Made by a program: the position numbers and the translations under genes
Notes under the pieces: generated by a model
The model's database searches: none
Seen by the model: the letters and a program-made list of their open reading frames with translations, nothing else
Told to the model about the DNA's origin: nothing
Assembly: GCF_018283675.1 (NCBI RefSeq)
Contig: NZ_JAGVRK010000001.1
Coordinates: 1,922,001-1,986,000 of the forward strand
Source: Metabacillus flavus
GTDB lineage: Bacteria > Bacillota > Bacilli > Bacillales > Bacillaceae
Direction of reading: 5' to 3'
DNA: 64,000 bases
Part shown: positions 19,709-28,430 of the stretch, piece by piece
How positions within the stretch are numbered: position 1 is the stretch's first letter
Layout: every line of letters starts with the position of its first letter

Positions 19709-20523
19709 CACAGAAAGCCGGTTTCTTAACGTATTTTGCCTTGATTGTACTTGCCATGATCTTCATTGCCCCCGTTCTGTGGATATTTATTTCTTCCGTA
19801 AAGGGGCCAATTGATCTTTATTCATGGCCGCCAAAGTTTTTTCCGGATTCGCTTTCATTTGAGAATTTTACAGCTGCCTTCAGCAAAGGGAATTTTGGAT
19901 TGTACTTCATTAACAGTGCCATTGTTGCGGTATCGGCAACAATTTTGACATTGCTGATCAATACAATGGCGGGGTATGCGCTCTCCAAGTTTCGATTTAA
20001 AGGAGATACGCTCATCTTATTCTTGTTCCTGTCTACACTTATGATTCCAATTGAGGTCATCATGACCCCAATCTTTACCGTGATCAGCAAGCTCGGGCTT
20101 TATAATAATCTGCTTGGTCTGATTATTCCTCCCGCTGCCACACCGATGGGGGTGTTCCTGATCCGCCAGTATTTGCTGACAGTCCCGGATGACCTCCTGG
20201 AAGCAGCAAGAATGGACGGAGCCAGCGAATGGAGAATTTTTTGGACAATCATTGTTCCGATTGCGAAGCCTGTTATTGCCGTCCTGACGATATTCTCATT
20301 CATGTGGAGATGGGATGACTTCATCTGGCCGCTTATTGTCATTAGCGATCCATCCAAATATACCATTCAGCTTGCATTGGCAAATTTCATAGGGGAATTC
20401 AGAGTCGACTGGGGCAGCCTGCTTGCTATGTCAGTTGTGACAATGATTCCGATTTTGATCGTATTCCTCATTTTCCAAAAGCAATTTGTTAAAGGGATGG
20501 CTACTTCAGGTATGAAAGAGTAA
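19705..20523 (+). CDS. Sugar ABC transporter permease (MalG/UgpE type)
   Basis: A 272-residue second permease of the importer. I chose TTG 19705, which overlaps the preceding stop as TTGA and follows a GGGGGG ribosome site; ATG 19681 lies upstream of that site inside the previous gene. The EAA loop is EAARMDGASEWRIFWTIIVPIAKP (about 182-205). It has six predicted membrane helices. The energising ATPase must come from elsewhere, probably an MsmX-type shared subunit as in other bacilli. A bidirectional terminator follows. Confidence 0.9.
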   Translation: MTQKAGFLTYFALIVLAMIFIAPVLWIFISSVKGPIDLYSWPPKFFPDSLSFENFTAAFSKGNFGLYFINSAIVAVSATILTLLINTMAGYALSKFRFKGDTLILFLFLSTLMIPIEVIMTPIFTVISKLGLYNNLLGLIIPPAATPMGVFLIRQYLLTVPDDLLEAARMDGASEWRIFWTIIVPIAKPVIAVLTIFSFMWRWDDFIWPLIVISDPSKYTIQLALANFIGEFRVDWGSLLAMSVVTMIPILIVFLIFQKQFVKGMATSGMKE

Positions 20524-20530
20524 ATAAAAA

Positions 20531-20557
20531 AAGCGCAGCCAGTGCGCTTTTTTTATT
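20531..20557. terminator. Bidirectional terminator between permease and TRIC gene
   Basis: AAGCGCA (20531-20537) pairs with TGCGCTT (20543-20549), with A-rich and T-rich flanks on both sides, so it can serve both converging genes. Confidence 0.82.
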
Positions 20558-21176
20558 GTTCAAAATGAGATTTCTCATTATAAATGCTGCGGGATGGGAG
20601 TTTCCAATGGAACGTATAGGAAAAAATTCTGAATAGAGTTATAAAGACAAACAATGTATACAATTCAAAAGACGACCGAGCCCAACCGAGTCCGATTGCA
20701 AAACCGCCGATGATCGCCCAGGCTGCATAAATTTCTGCCCTAAGAACGAGAGGCTTTCTCCTCGCTAACATATCCCTGACAATACCGCCGCCGCTTCCTG
20801 TTAGAACAGCGGCAACCACGACCGCGCTTAGCGGATGCTCCATCTTTGCAGCGTAAAGAGCACCCTGGATAGCGAATGCCGATAATCCAATTGCATCTGT
20901 AAAATTACCCCATCTGTTCCAATGCTTCATTAAAAATTGAGGGAAAACAAAAACAAGTGTGATGGAAAAGAGAGCGATTTGAAAATAAAGGCCCTGCTCC
21001 CAAAGAGCGGATACCGGGACCCCGATTAAAAGGTTCCGGATGGCTCCTCCGCCAAAAGCTGTGACAATACCTAATATGTAAACACCTAAAATGTCATACT
21101 CTTCTTCCATAGCAACAATTGCACCGCTTACTGCAAAGGCAACCGTGCCGATAATGCTCAATACTTCCCACGTCAT
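20553..21176 (-). CDS. Trimeric intracellular cation channel (TRIC, UPF0126) family membrane protein
   Basis: A 207-residue protein with seven hydrophobic segments in two repeated glycine-rich halves. Each half contains the family motif: GIVTAFGGGAIRNLL in the first and VLTGSGGGIVRDML in the second. Prokaryotic TRIC proteins are homotrimeric channels, mainly for potassium; the physiological role in bacilli is not established. It is similar in type to B. subtilis YvgT, but the location here is different, so I give no symbol. It converges on the ABC transporter operon. Confidence 0.85.
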   Translation of the reverse strand: MTWEVLSIIGTVAFAVSGAIVAMEEEYDILGVYILGIVTAFGGGAIRNLLIGVPVSALWEQGLYFQIALFSITLVFVFPQFLMKHWNRWGNFTDAIGLSAFAIQGALYAAKMEHPLSAVVVAAVLTGSGGGIVRDMLARRKPLVLRAEIYAAWAIIGGFAIGLGWARSSFELYTLFVFITLFRIFSYTFHWKLPSRSIYNEKSHFEQ

Positions 21177-21268
21177 ATAAATTTCTCCTTAAACCATAGT
21201 GCAACCGTATAGATTTTAAGCGGAGTTTCCTTTAAAATCAATGATTTTTTTCAAAATGCATCAAAAAA

Positions 21269-21277
21269 TGGTATGAT
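21269..21277 (+). promoter_or_regulatory. Extended -10 promoter of hflX-ynbB
   Basis: TGGTATGAT fits TGnTATAAT with one mismatch. An inverted repeat ATGATA...TATCAT (21273-21289) overlaps it and could be an operator. Confidence 0.45.
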
Positions 21278-21317
21278 AGATTTTATCATTAGAAACAGGT
21301 AAAGGCAGGAATGCAGA

Positions 21318-22592
21318 TTGAGTGATTTCTCAAAAACACAGCCTGAACAGGCGGTTGTTGTCGGATGCCAGCTTCCATTTGTATCGGATGAACAATTTTA
21401 TTATTCACTTGAAGAACTTAAATCCCTGATAAAAACAGCACAGGGTACTGTAATAGCGGACATCGCCCAGAAACGGGACCGATTGCACCCGGCAACCTGC
21501 ATTGGGAAAGGGAAGCTTGAGGAATTAAAAGCCCTTGCAGAAGAACTTGAACCGGATGTCGTAATCTTTAATGGAGAGCTTTCGCCAAGTCAGATCCGCA
21601 ACCTGCAAAAAGAGCTCGAAATAAAGGTCATCGACCGCACCCAGCTGATTTTGGATATTTTTGCACAGCGCGCCCAGACAAGGGAAGGCAAGCTGCAAGT
21701 TGAGCTTGCACAGCTTGATTACCTGCTTCCGCGGCTCTCCGGGCAAGGGATTCATCTATCAAGGCAGGGCGGCGGAATCGGGGCTAGAGGACCAGGTGAA
21801 ACGCAGCTCGAAACAGATCGGCGCCACATTAATAAAAGAATGGTTGAAATTAAACAGCAGCTGAAAACAGTCATCAGCCACAGAGCCCGTTACCGGGAGC
21901 GCCGCAAACGGAATCAGGCGTTTCAAATTGCTCTTGTCGGCTATACAAATGCCGGGAAATCCACGTTGTTTAACCGGCTGACTGAGTCCGATAGCTTTGA
22001 AGAGAACCTGCTTTTCGCTACATTGGATCCGATGACCCGTAAAATGGGCCTCCCTAGCGGATATCAAGCCCTTTTAACAGACACGGTTGGCTTCATTCAG
22101 GATTTGCCAACTACTCTTGTTGCTGCCTTCAGATCCACCCTGGAAGAGGCGAAGGAAGCTGATTTAATTTTACATGTAGTTGATACGTCCAGTGAGGACA
22201 GCATCAACCATGAGAAAACGGTTTTCAGGCTGCTTGAGGAACTGGAAGCGAGTTCGATTCCAAGACTGACGATTTACAATAAAAAGGATAAAATACTGCC
22301 GGAATTTACGCCGAATACAGCCGATCCTTATATCTTGGTAAGTGCGTTAAATAAACAGGATCTTGATGACTTGAAAATAAAAATTGAGGAACAGATTAAA
22401 AATGAAATGGTTCCGTATTCAATGGAGCTGCCGCCTAATGAGGGAAGACTGATCTCTCAGCTTAAACGCGATACGATTGTGCAGTCCTTTTCATTTAACG
22501 AAGAAAAAGAAGCTTATGAAATCAGCGGGTATGCTCAGTCTGGAGACTCTAAGCTTCCATCAAAAGAATTAGCAGATGAGGATGAATGGTAA
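21318..22592 (+). CDS. hflX: GTPase HflX
   Basis: A 424-residue ribosome-associated GTPase (YnbA in B. subtilis) that splits stalled or hibernating ribosomes. The N-terminal HflX domain contains [14 protein letters not shown] and [17 protein letters not shown], followed by the glycine-rich linker [19 protein letters not shown] (about 155). The GTPase motifs are G1 [12 protein letters not shown] (about 213), G3 [10 protein letters not shown] and G4 NKKD. The start is TTG 21318. ynbB starts immediately after its stop, so the two are translationally linked. Confidence 0.95.
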   Translation: MSDFSKTQPEQAVVVGCQLPFVSDEQFYYSLEELKSLIKTAQGTVIADIAQKRDRLHPATCIGKGKLEELKALAEELEPDVVIFNGELSPSQIRNLQKELEIKVIDRTQLILDIFAQRAQTREGKLQVELAQLDYLLPRLSGQGIHLSRQGGGIGARGPGETQLETDRRHINKRMVEIKQQLKTVISHRARYRERRKRNQAFQIALVGYTNAGKSTLFNRLTESDSFEENLLFATLDPMTRKMGLPSGYQALLTDTVGFIQDLPTTLVAAFRSTLEEAKEADLILHVVDTSSEDSINHEKTVFRLLEELEASSIPRLTIYNKKDKILPEFTPNTADPYILVSALNKQDLDDLKIKIEEQIKNEMVPYSMELPPNEGRLISQLKRDTIVQSFSFNEEKEAYEISGYAQSGDSKLPSKELADEDEW

Positions 22593-23861
22593 ATGCTGAA
22601 TCAATTAAAACACGGGGAAAAGCTTTATCCGATTATCAGAGAAACAGAAGCGCAAATCGCAGAATTGCATAAGCGCATCGATGAACGAATTGAAGTGAAT
22701 CAATACCGGGTGCTGCAAAGCTATCAGACGCATAAAGTAAGTGATTCTCATTTTAATCCTTCCACCGGATACGGGTACGATGATATCGGACGGGACACCC
22801 TGGAAAAAATATATGCGGATGTATTTGGAGGAGAGGCAGCGCTTGTCCGTCCTCAAATTATTTCGGGGACGCACGCTATTTCCATCGCTTTGTTTGGAGT
22901 GCTCCGCCCCGGAAATGAATTAATTTATATGACCGGACGTCCTTATGACACTCTTGAAGAAATTGTTGGGATCAGGGGCAGGGGAATTGGGTCTTTAAAA
23001 GAATTTGGGATCGGTTATCAGCACGTGGAATTAAAAAATGATGGCACTCCTGATTTTGATGCACTGAAAAACGCAATCACAGGCAAGACAAAAATGATCG
23101 GCATTCAAAGATCTAAGGGCTATGCCAGCCGTCCTTCCTTTACCATTTCAGAAATCAGAGAAATGATTGAATTTGTTAAATCCATTAATCCGGAGCTTAT
23201 TGTTTTTGTAGACAACTGCTACGGGGAATTTATTGAAGAGCTTGAGCCTTGCCACGCCGGGGCTGATTTGATGGCGGGTTCCCTAATTAAAAATCCCGGG
23301 GGAGGCCTTGCCAAAACAGGCGGCTACATAACAGGAAAAAAACAGCTTGTTGAAGCATGTTCGTACAGAATGACTTCTCCTGGCATCGGAGCAGAAGCCG
23401 GAGCTTCCCTGTATAGTCTCCAGGAAATGTTCCAGGGCTTTTTCCTTGCTCCTCACGTGGCAGGTCAAGCACTGAAGGGCGCCGTTTTTACAGCGGCAGT
23501 TCTGGAAAAAGCGGGTTTAAAAACGTCGCCATCATGGGATGCGGTTCGGACAGACTTAATCCAGTCTGTTCAATTTGATGATCCCGCCCGAATGATCGCT
23601 TTCTGTCAGGCTATCCAGTTTGCATCTCCCATCAATTCTCATGTTACACCTTATCCAAGCTATATGCCTGGCTATGAGGATGATGTCATTATGGCTGCCG
23701 GAACCTTTATCCAAGGAGCAAGCATTGAATTGTCAGCAGACGGACCTCTCAGGGCTCCTTATACTGCCTATGTGCAAGGCGGGCTGACCTATTCCCATGT
23801 AAAGATCGCGATTTGCTCCGCTTTAGATTTTCTACTGGAAAAAGAGTTGATTACCTTATAA
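22593..23861 (+). CDS. ynbB: Methionine gamma-lyase family / YnbB aluminium-resistance-like PLP enzyme
   Basis: A 422-residue PLP-dependent enzyme of the Met_gamma_lyase (aluminium resistance) family. It starts with the first base after the hflX stop; the ribosome site GAGGATGAA lies inside hflX. Conserved features include DTLEKIYADVFGGEAALVRPQ (N-terminal signature, beginning near residue 68) and the likely PLP lysine in GSLIKNPGGGLAKTGGYI (about 230-247). The chemical reaction in bacilli is unknown. The hflX-ynbB-glnR-glnA order matches B. subtilis. Confidence 0.88.
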   Translation: MLNQLKHGEKLYPIIRETEAQIAELHKRIDERIEVNQYRVLQSYQTHKVSDSHFNPSTGYGYDDIGRDTLEKIYADVFGGEAALVRPQIISGTHAISIALFGVLRPGNELIYMTGRPYDTLEEIVGIRGRGIGSLKEFGIGYQHVELKNDGTPDFDALKNAITGKTKMIGIQRSKGYASRPSFTISEIREMIEFVKSINPELIVFVDNCYGEFIEELEPCHAGADLMAGSLIKNPGGGLAKTGGYITGKKQLVEACSYRMTSPGIGAEAGASLYSLQEMFQGFFLAPHVAGQALKGAVFTAAVLEKAGLKTSPSWDAVRTDLIQSVQFDDPARMIAFCQAIQFASPINSHVTPYPSYMPGYEDDVIMAAGTFIQGASIELSADGPLRAPYTAYVQGGLTYSHVKIAICSALDFLLEKELITL

Positions 23862-23863
23862 AG

Positions 23864-23887
23864 GAGCGGACAACCCGCTCTTTTTTT
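23864..23887 (+). terminator. Terminator after ynbB
   Basis: GAGCGG pairs with CCGCTC around ACAAC, followed by seven T residues. Confidence 0.85.
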
Positions 23888-24100
23888 GCGCTTATTAAAT
23901 CAAAATTCCTGCCGATATTCTTTTTACCGCTTGTATGATCACCCTTTCCCATTGTTCAGGCGCTGGATCTGCAGGTCCCGGCAGTACGCGGATCAGTTCC
24001 GTGCTCCGTCAGGAAAGCCGCGCGCTTAGCAGGATTTGCTCTTCGATGGACCTAGTAAAAAACCGTAAATTGGAATATGTGTAGGTTAAAAGAATTCTAA
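23888..24100. other. Non-coding stretch before glnR
   Basis: No reading frame here resembles a gene. A GC-rich part (about 23960-24050) contrasts with the AT-rich flanks and may be decayed dispersed repeat, but I could not align it convincingly. The glnR control region begins at 24101. Confidence 0.4.
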
Positions 24101-24140
24101 TGTCATATTTCCTTACATTAACTTGACACATAATATAACA
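24101..24140 (+). promoter_or_regulatory. Two GlnR operator boxes
   Basis: Box 1 (24101-24117) is TGTCA-N7-TTACA, a perfect match to the GlnR/TnrA consensus TGTNA-N7-TNACA. Box 2 (24124-24140) is TGACA-N7-TAACA, with one mismatch, and overlaps the -35 hexamer. The arrangement is the same as the autoregulated glnRA operator of B. subtilis. Confidence 0.92.
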
Positions 24141-24151
24141 TTGAATATAAT
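24123..24151 (+). promoter_or_regulatory. SigA promoter of glnRA
   Basis: The -35 TTGACA (24123-24128) and the -10 TATAAT (24146-24151) are both perfect and lie 17 bases apart. GlnR bound at box 2 would block the -35. Confidence 0.92.
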
Positions 24152-24181
24152 TACTTTAAGATTTAATAAGGAGGAAAAGGA

Positions 24182-24580
24182 ATGGGTGATAACATTAGAC
24201 GCTCAATGCCTTTGTTTCCTATAGGGATTGTCATGCAGCTGACGGAATTGTCTGCAAGACAAATCCGTTACTATGAGGAGCATGAATTGATTTTCCCTGC
24301 CCGGACAGAAGGCAATCGCCGTATGTTCTCGTTCAATGATGTAGATCAGCTTTTAGAGATTAAGAGCCTCATTGAGCAGCGCGTAAACTTGGCGGGCATA
24401 AAACAGATATTTTCAAGGAAAGATATTCCTGCAGTCCCGCAGGCAGAACCTGCTAAAGCAGAAAAGCCTGATTTGACTGACGAAGAGCTGAGGAAGCTCC
24501 TCAAAGCTGAAATGGCCCAGGGAGGCAACTTCAACAGACCGACTTTGCGTCAAGGAGACATGTCCAGGTTCTTTCATTAA
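24182..24580 (+). CDS. glnR: Nitrogen-metabolism repressor GlnR
   Basis: A 132-residue MerR-family repressor. The winged-helix part (about 10-80) contains [30 protein letters not shown] in overlapping conserved pieces. The flexible C-terminal tail ends [16 protein letters not shown]-like; in B. subtilis this tail senses feedback-inhibited glutamine synthetase. It represses glnRA in nitrogen excess through the two boxes upstream. The ATG follows GGAGGAAAAGG. glnA starts 59 bases downstream in the same operon. Confidence 0.96.
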   Translation: MGDNIRRSMPLFPIGIVMQLTELSARQIRYYEEHELIFPARTEGNRRMFSFNDVDQLLEIKSLIEQRVNLAGIKQIFSRKDIPAVPQAEPAKAEKPDLTDEELRKLLKAEMAQGGNFNRPTLRQGDMSRFFH

Positions 24581-24639
24581 TTCAGTGAGCACCATCTATT
24601 GTTACTATAAATTTGTATTTGAATTGGGAGGAAATGATT

Positions 24640-25974
24640 ATGTCAAAGTATACCAAGGAAGACATCGTAAAGTTAGTGGACGAAAATAACGTAAAATATA
24701 TCCGTCTTCAATTCACGGATATCCTGGGCACAATTAAAAACGTAGAAATCCCGTCAAGCCAGCTTGAAAAAGCGCTTGATAACAAAATGATGTTTGATGG
24801 ATCCTCAATTGAGGGTTTTGTGCGCATCGAAGAATCCGATATGTACCTATACCCGGATCTGGATACGTTCGTCATTTTCCCGTGGACTTCTGAAAAAGGA
24901 AAAGTAGCCCGTTTTATCTGTGATATTTACAATCCGGATGGCACTCCATTTGACGGAGATCCGCGTGCAAACCTTAAGCGGATTTTGGGTGAAATGGAAG
25001 AGCTGGGCTTTACAGATTTCAACCTTGGGCCTGAACCTGAATTTTTCCTCTTCAAATTGGATGAAAAAGGCGAACCGACTCTTGAGCTAAACGATAAAGG
25101 CGGATATTTCGACCTTGCTCCGACTGACCTTGGAGAGAACTGCCGCCGCGATATCGTGCTCGAGCTTGAAGAAATGGGATTCGAAATCGAAGCTTCCCAC
25201 CACGAAGTGGCACCTGGGCAGCATGAAATCGATTTTAAATATGCAAGTGCTGTAAAAGCTTGCGATGATATCCAAACGTTCAAATTGGTTGTAAAAACAA
25301 TTGCACGCAAACACGGTTTGCATGCAACGTTCATGCCTAAGCCATTATTTGGTGTGAACGGTTCTGGGATGCACTGCAACCTTTCACTATTTAAAGAGGG
25401 TAAAAATGCATTCTTCGAAGAAAACGGAGATTTGCAAATGAGCGATACTGCCCGTCAATTTATCGCAGGAATCATCAAGCACGCGCCTAACTTCACAGCT
25501 GTTACAAATCCGACTGTGAATTCCTACAAGCGTCTTGTGCCTGGCTATGAAGCTCCTTGCTATGTTGCATGGTCTGCACGCAACCGCAGCCCGCTGATCC
25601 GTATCCCGGCATCCCGCGGAATCTCTACCCGTGTAGAAGTGCGCAGCGTAGATCCGGCAGCGAACCCATACCTGGCTATGGCTGTTCTATTGGCAGCAGG
25701 TCTTGACGGAATTAAAAACAGCCTGACTCCGCCTAAGCCGATTGACCGCAACATCTATGTAATGAACAAAGAAGAGCGCCTTGAAAACGGCATTGTGGAT
25801 CTTCCTTCCACACTGGCTGGAGCGCTTGAAAACCTTAAAACTGATGAAACAATTGTGAAAGCTTTAGGAAGCCACTTGTTCGAACATTTCATCGAAGCGA
25901 AAGAAATCGAATGGGATATGTTCCGCACACAAGTTCATCCTTGGGAACGCGAACAGTATATGAGCATGTATTAA
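24640..25974 (+). CDS. glnA: Glutamine synthetase, type I
   Basis: A 444-residue GSI-alpha glutamine synthetase that makes glutamine from glutamate, ammonia and ATP, and whose inhibited form controls GlnR and TnrA. It shows [10 protein letters not shown] (about 53), [11 protein letters not shown] (about 127), [10 protein letters not shown], the ATP-site NGSGMHCN and the [15 protein letters not shown] segment. The adenylylation-type Tyr region of GSI-beta enzymes is absent. ATG 24640 is 7 bases after GGGAGGA; the ATG at 24634 is too close to that site. Confidence 0.97.
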   Translation: MSKYTKEDIVKLVDENNVKYIRLQFTDILGTIKNVEIPSSQLEKALDNKMMFDGSSIEGFVRIEESDMYLYPDLDTFVIFPWTSEKGKVARFICDIYNPDGTPFDGDPRANLKRILGEMEELGFTDFNLGPEPEFFLFKLDEKGEPTLELNDKGGYFDLAPTDLGENCRRDIVLELEEMGFEIEASHHEVAPGQHEIDFKYASAVKACDDIQTFKLVVKTIARKHGLHATFMPKPLFGVNGSGMHCNLSLFKEGKNAFFEENGDLQMSDTARQFIAGIIKHAPNFTAVTNPTVNSYKRLVPGYEAPCYVAWSARNRSPLIRIPASRGISTRVEVRSVDPAANPYLAMAVLLAAGLDGIKNSLTPPKPIDRNIYVMNKEERLENGIVDLPSTLAGALENLKTDETIVKALGSHLFEHFIEAKEIEWDMFRTQVHPWEREQYMSMY

Positions 25975-25980
25975 TCAGAA

Positions 25981-26010
25981 AACCCCTTGATAACGTGTCA
26001 AGGGGTTTTT
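25981..26010 (+). terminator. Terminator after glnA
   Basis: AACCCCTTGA (25981-25990) pairs with TCAAGGGGTT (25998-26007), followed by TTT. Confidence 0.9.
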
Positions 26011-26091
26011 ATTTGAGCTTTAACAGCCCCCAGCCCTCCATAGCAGTTGTATGTTCTTTTATTAGTTCACGATTAACCATTTATCATCACA

Positions 26092-26136
26092 GCGAGAAGA
26101 CCCCCGCTTAAGCTGGCAAAGTGGGGGATGAATCGC
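26092..26136. other. Hairpin with C5/G5 stem upstream of the TnpB remnant
   Basis: GCGA (26092-26095) and CCCCCGC (26101-26107) pair with GTGGGGG (26121-26127) and TCGC (26133-26136). The arrangement looks like the terminal hairpins of IS200/IS605-type elements, which include the 3' part of TnpB-associated guide RNA. That reading is an inference from position and shape only. Confidence 0.35.
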
Positions 26137-26217
26137 GGTTTCAAATGGGTTCAGGCTTGAAAAATTCCCTTTTACTGTAATATAATAAAATGAGTAAACC
26201 AAACGTATGTTCAGGGG

Positions 26218-26385
26218 ATGGTAGTGAAGGTTAAAAAACCTAGCGATCATATTTCGTATATGTTCAAAATCCATCCAAACCACGTTCAGCAACAGCTCAT
26301 CAATCAGACGTTTGGATGTGTCCGGTTCGTCTATAACACGATCCTCCATCACAATTTAAATGAGTCCAAACTAAACTCATTTTAA
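26218..26385 (+). pseudogene. 5' remnant of an IS200/IS605-family tnpB gene
   Basis: The frame gives 55 residues ending in a stop. Residues about 14-43 (YMFKIHPNHVQQQLINQTFG then CVRFVYNTIL) are the standard N-terminal segment of TnpB/OrfB, which is normally 370-420 residues long. No RuvC or zinc-finger part follows, so the gene is a truncated relic. Start and ribosome site (GGGGATG) look usable but are probably irrelevant. It shows that an IS605-type element once occupied the junction between the glnRA block and the accessory region. Confidence 0.8.
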
Positions 26386-26447
26386 GAAGAGGAAGCAACT
26401 TTGAAAGCTGCATTTGGAGAGTCCCTTTTTATTTTAAACCTATTTAT

Positions 26448-26476
26448 TTGACATGATAAAATAAAAGGTCTAGTAT
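26448..26476 (+). promoter_or_regulatory. SigA promoter of the MarR operon
   Basis: TTGACA (26448-26453), a 17-base spacer and TAGTAT (26471-26476). Two inverted repeats lie just downstream. Confidence 0.6.
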
Positions 26477-26490
26477 AGTTGATAGCTCAA

Positions 26491-26569
26491 TAATTGACCT
26501 ATCAATTAAAAGTAATTAATCTGTCTTCTTTCCCAAATAGAAAGTATGCATATTTAATTGACTGGTCAA
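26491..26569 (+). promoter_or_regulatory. Two candidate MarR operators
   Basis: Site 1 is TAATTGA-CCTA-TCAATTA (26491-26508), a perfect inverted repeat. Site 2 is TTGAC-TG-GTCAA (26558-26569). Both share ATTGAC and lie between the promoter and the regulator gene, as expected for an autoregulated MarR-family repressor. Confidence 0.55.
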
Positions 26570-26615
26570 ACATTGATGGGCCAACTAATTATACGGTTAA
26601 AGGAGGGGGATGCAT

Positions 26616-27047
26616 TTGTCCAACTCGTGTTTAGAAGACGAAAAAATAGTCTACCGTTTATATGAAATCAACAAACGGACCATTCCAAAATTCGAGCGCT
26701 GTACAGGAGTAAGCCAGTCCCGTTTAGAACTTTTGTTAAAACTTTACGAAACAGGAGAGATTAATCAAAGCACGCTTCAAAAGAAAGTAAATATAGATAA
26801 TGCTGCTGTAACCAGACATTTGAAGCAGCTTGAGGAGAAAGGCATTGTCATCCGGAGAAAGAATCAGGAGGATAATCGATTTACGTATGTAAGCCTGACA
26901 GAAGATGGCCGTGAGCGAATTGCTTCTTATAAAGAAGAAAAGAAGCGTTTTGTAACAAATGTTCTGAAGGGATTTACGGTTGAAGAACGATCACTTCTTT
27001 TAAAGATGCTTACCCGGATTCAGGACAATGTAGAAGATATTCAATAG
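26616..27047 (+). CDS. MarR-family transcriptional regulator
   Basis: A 143-residue winged-helix regulator: recognition helix region IDNAAVTRHLKQLEEKGIV (about 66-84) and wing RRKNQEDNRFTYVSLTEDG (about 86-104). I chose TTG 26616, nine bases after AGGAGG; the ATG at 26610 is only three bases from that site. An N-terminal cysteine (SNSC) and a second one (ERCTGVS) could sense electrophiles, as in YodB/MhqR-type regulators, but this is inference. It heads an operon with a nitroreductase and an ABM-fold protein. Confidence 0.82.
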   Translation: MSNSCLEDEKIVYRLYEINKRTIPKFERCTGVSQSRLELLLKLYETGEINQSTLQKKVNIDNAAVTRHLKQLEEKGIVIRRKNQEDNRFTYVSLTEDGRERIASYKEEKKRFVTNVLKGFTVEERSLLLKMLTRIQDNVEDIQ

Positions 27048-27091
27048 CCATACATTCATTCACCCAAGATTATGCATAAAGGAGAATTTAC

Positions 27092-27727
27092 ATGACTCAA
27101 ACAAAATTAAACGATTTTAACGAGATAATCACAGGCCGCCGTTCTATTCGCAACTACGATCCAGCAGTGAAAATCAGCAAGGAAGAAATGACGGAAATCC
27201 TTACAGAAGCAACACTCGCTCCATCATCAGTTAACATGCAGCCATGGCGTTTCGTTGTCATTGATTCAGAAGAAGGCAAAAAGAAGCTTGCTCCGCTTGC
27301 AAAGTTTAATCAGGTTCAGACTGAAACATCTGCAGCCATGATTGCTATTTTCGCCGATATGCAAAGTGATAAGTACCTTGATGAAATATATGATAAAGCA
27401 GTAGCTGAAGGTCACATGCCTGCTGAAGTTAGAGACAGACAAGTGACGCAAATTAAAGGATTCTTTGAAGCAAGCTCGTTTGAATCATTAAAGGAAATGA
27501 ATCTGATTGATGCAGGGCTGGTTTCCATGCAGCTAATGCTTGCTGCCCGTGCACACGGCTACGATACAAATCCAATCGGCGGCTTTGAAAAGGATCAAAT
27601 AGCTGATGTGTTCGGAATCGATAAAGAACGTTACTATCCAGTTATGCTGCTTTCCATTGGTAAAGCGGCAGATAAGGGATACCAATCCGTTCGTCTTCCG
27701 ATTGAAAAAATTACTGAGTGGAGATAA
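27092..27727 (+). CDS. Nitroreductase family protein
   Basis: A 211-residue FMN-dependent NAD(P)H oxidoreductase. The FMN-phosphate-binding segment is GRRSIRNYDP (about 15-24). The region TLAPSSVNMQPWRFVVID (about 46-63) forms the second flavin contact, and GLVSMQLMLAARAHGYDTNPIGGF (two adjacent conserved parts) is in the C-terminal half. Such enzymes reduce quinones and nitroaromatics by two-electron transfer. The ATG follows AAAGGAG and lies 44 bases after the MarR gene. Confidence 0.88.
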   Translation: MTQTKLNDFNEIITGRRSIRNYDPAVKISKEEMTEILTEATLAPSSVNMQPWRFVVIDSEEGKKKLAPLAKFNQVQTETSAAMIAIFADMQSDKYLDEIYDKAVAEGHMPAEVRDRQVTQIKGFFEASSFESLKEMNLIDAGLVSMQLMLAARAHGYDTNPIGGFEKDQIADVFGIDKERYYPVMLLSIGKAADKGYQSVRLPIEKITEWR

Positions 27728-27775
27728 ACGGAAACTTCATCACAACAAATACTAAATGAAAAGGGGATATAAATA

Positions 27776-28072
27776 ATGATTATTACACATGCAGGATTCC
27801 AAGTGAGACCGGATAAAGAGGCAGCTTTTCTTGAAGAGATTCAAACACTTGTAAAAGCTTCACAGGCAGAAAACGGATGTATTTCCTACCGTCTGATGAA
27901 AAACCTGGACCAGGACCACGCCTATACCATGGTGGAGGTTTGGGAAGATATGACTGCCGTTAAAAGCCATGGAGAAAGCGAGCATTTTGTTGGATTTGTT
28001 GGTAAAGCTAAAGAATTTTTATCAGCACCTCTTGATGTGAAAAGCTATGAAGGAAGCCTTCTTCAACGTTAA
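27776..28072 (+). CDS. ABM-domain (putative quinol monooxygenase) protein
   Basis: A 98-residue dimeric alpha-beta barrel protein of the antibiotic biosynthesis monooxygenase superfamily, similar in type to E. coli YgiN. Typical features are the N-terminal strand IITHAGFQVRPDKEAAF, NGCISYRLMKNLDQ (about 37-50) and VEVWEDMTAVKSHGESEHF (about 55-73). It lies 48 bases after the nitroreductase with its own AAGGGG site, and a terminator follows, so the MarR-nitroreductase-ABM set is one unit. Confidence 0.85.
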   Translation: MIITHAGFQVRPDKEAAFLEEIQTLVKASQAENGCISYRLMKNLDQDHAYTMVEVWEDMTAVKSHGESEHFVGFVGKAKEFLSAPLDVKSYEGSLLQR

Positions 28073-28087
28073 ACAATACAGATGAAG

Positions 28088-28120
28088 ACCCCTGACAGCC
28101 TTATGCTGTGAGGGGTTTTT
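28088..28120 (+). terminator. Terminator after the ABM gene
   Basis: ACCCCTGACAGC pairs with GCTGTGAGGGGT with one mismatch, followed by TTTTTT. Confidence 0.85.
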
Positions 28121-28169
28121 TCTTTCGTGAGTAAATGTTTGACTATTTAAAAAAGGAATGGTAGCTTTT

Positions 28170-28262
28170 TAAACAAGCTTGTTGATCCTCCGCAGTTGCA
28201 AATCACGGACTCTCTGACCGCCCAGTCCAGATGAAGCGTAAACCGCCAAGTTTAATAGAGCA
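28170..28262. repeat. Decayed copy of the dispersed MITE-like repeat
   Basis: CTTGTTGAT near the left and GCCAAGTTTAATAGAGC at the right (28246-28262) match the ends of the better preserved copies at 30.3 and 49.1 kb. The GC-rich centre has diverged. Confidence 0.5.
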
Positions 28263-28400
28263 AAAGGAAAACAGTAACTATTAATAATATTAATAATTCC
28301 AATTATTTAAAAGTATTTTACTAATGCTTTAATTTTCTGTAAAATTAGATAAGATGTTTATACTGTTGAGCAAGGTAAGAGGTGCAGGGGTTTATACTTG

Positions 28401-28430
28401 TTCAAAACCGACTTAATATATAGGTATAAT
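28401..28430 (+). promoter_or_regulatory. Candidate cysJ promoter with weak -35
   Basis: TATAAT (28425-28430) is preceded at 18 bases by TTCAAA. The weak -35 suits an activated promoter. A palindrome ATTAATAATATTAAT near 28280-28294 is a possible LysR-type (CysL-like) site, though it is far upstream. Confidence 0.4.

Noticed and set aside
24001-24060. Coding remnant in the ynbB-glnR gap
   Set aside because: No frame is open for a useful length, and the sequence matches no protein I recognise.
26062-26352. A minus-strand frame of 96 residues opposite the TnpB remnant
   Set aside because: The plus-strand frame carries the clear TnpB N-terminal motif; the other frame has no ribosome site or family match.
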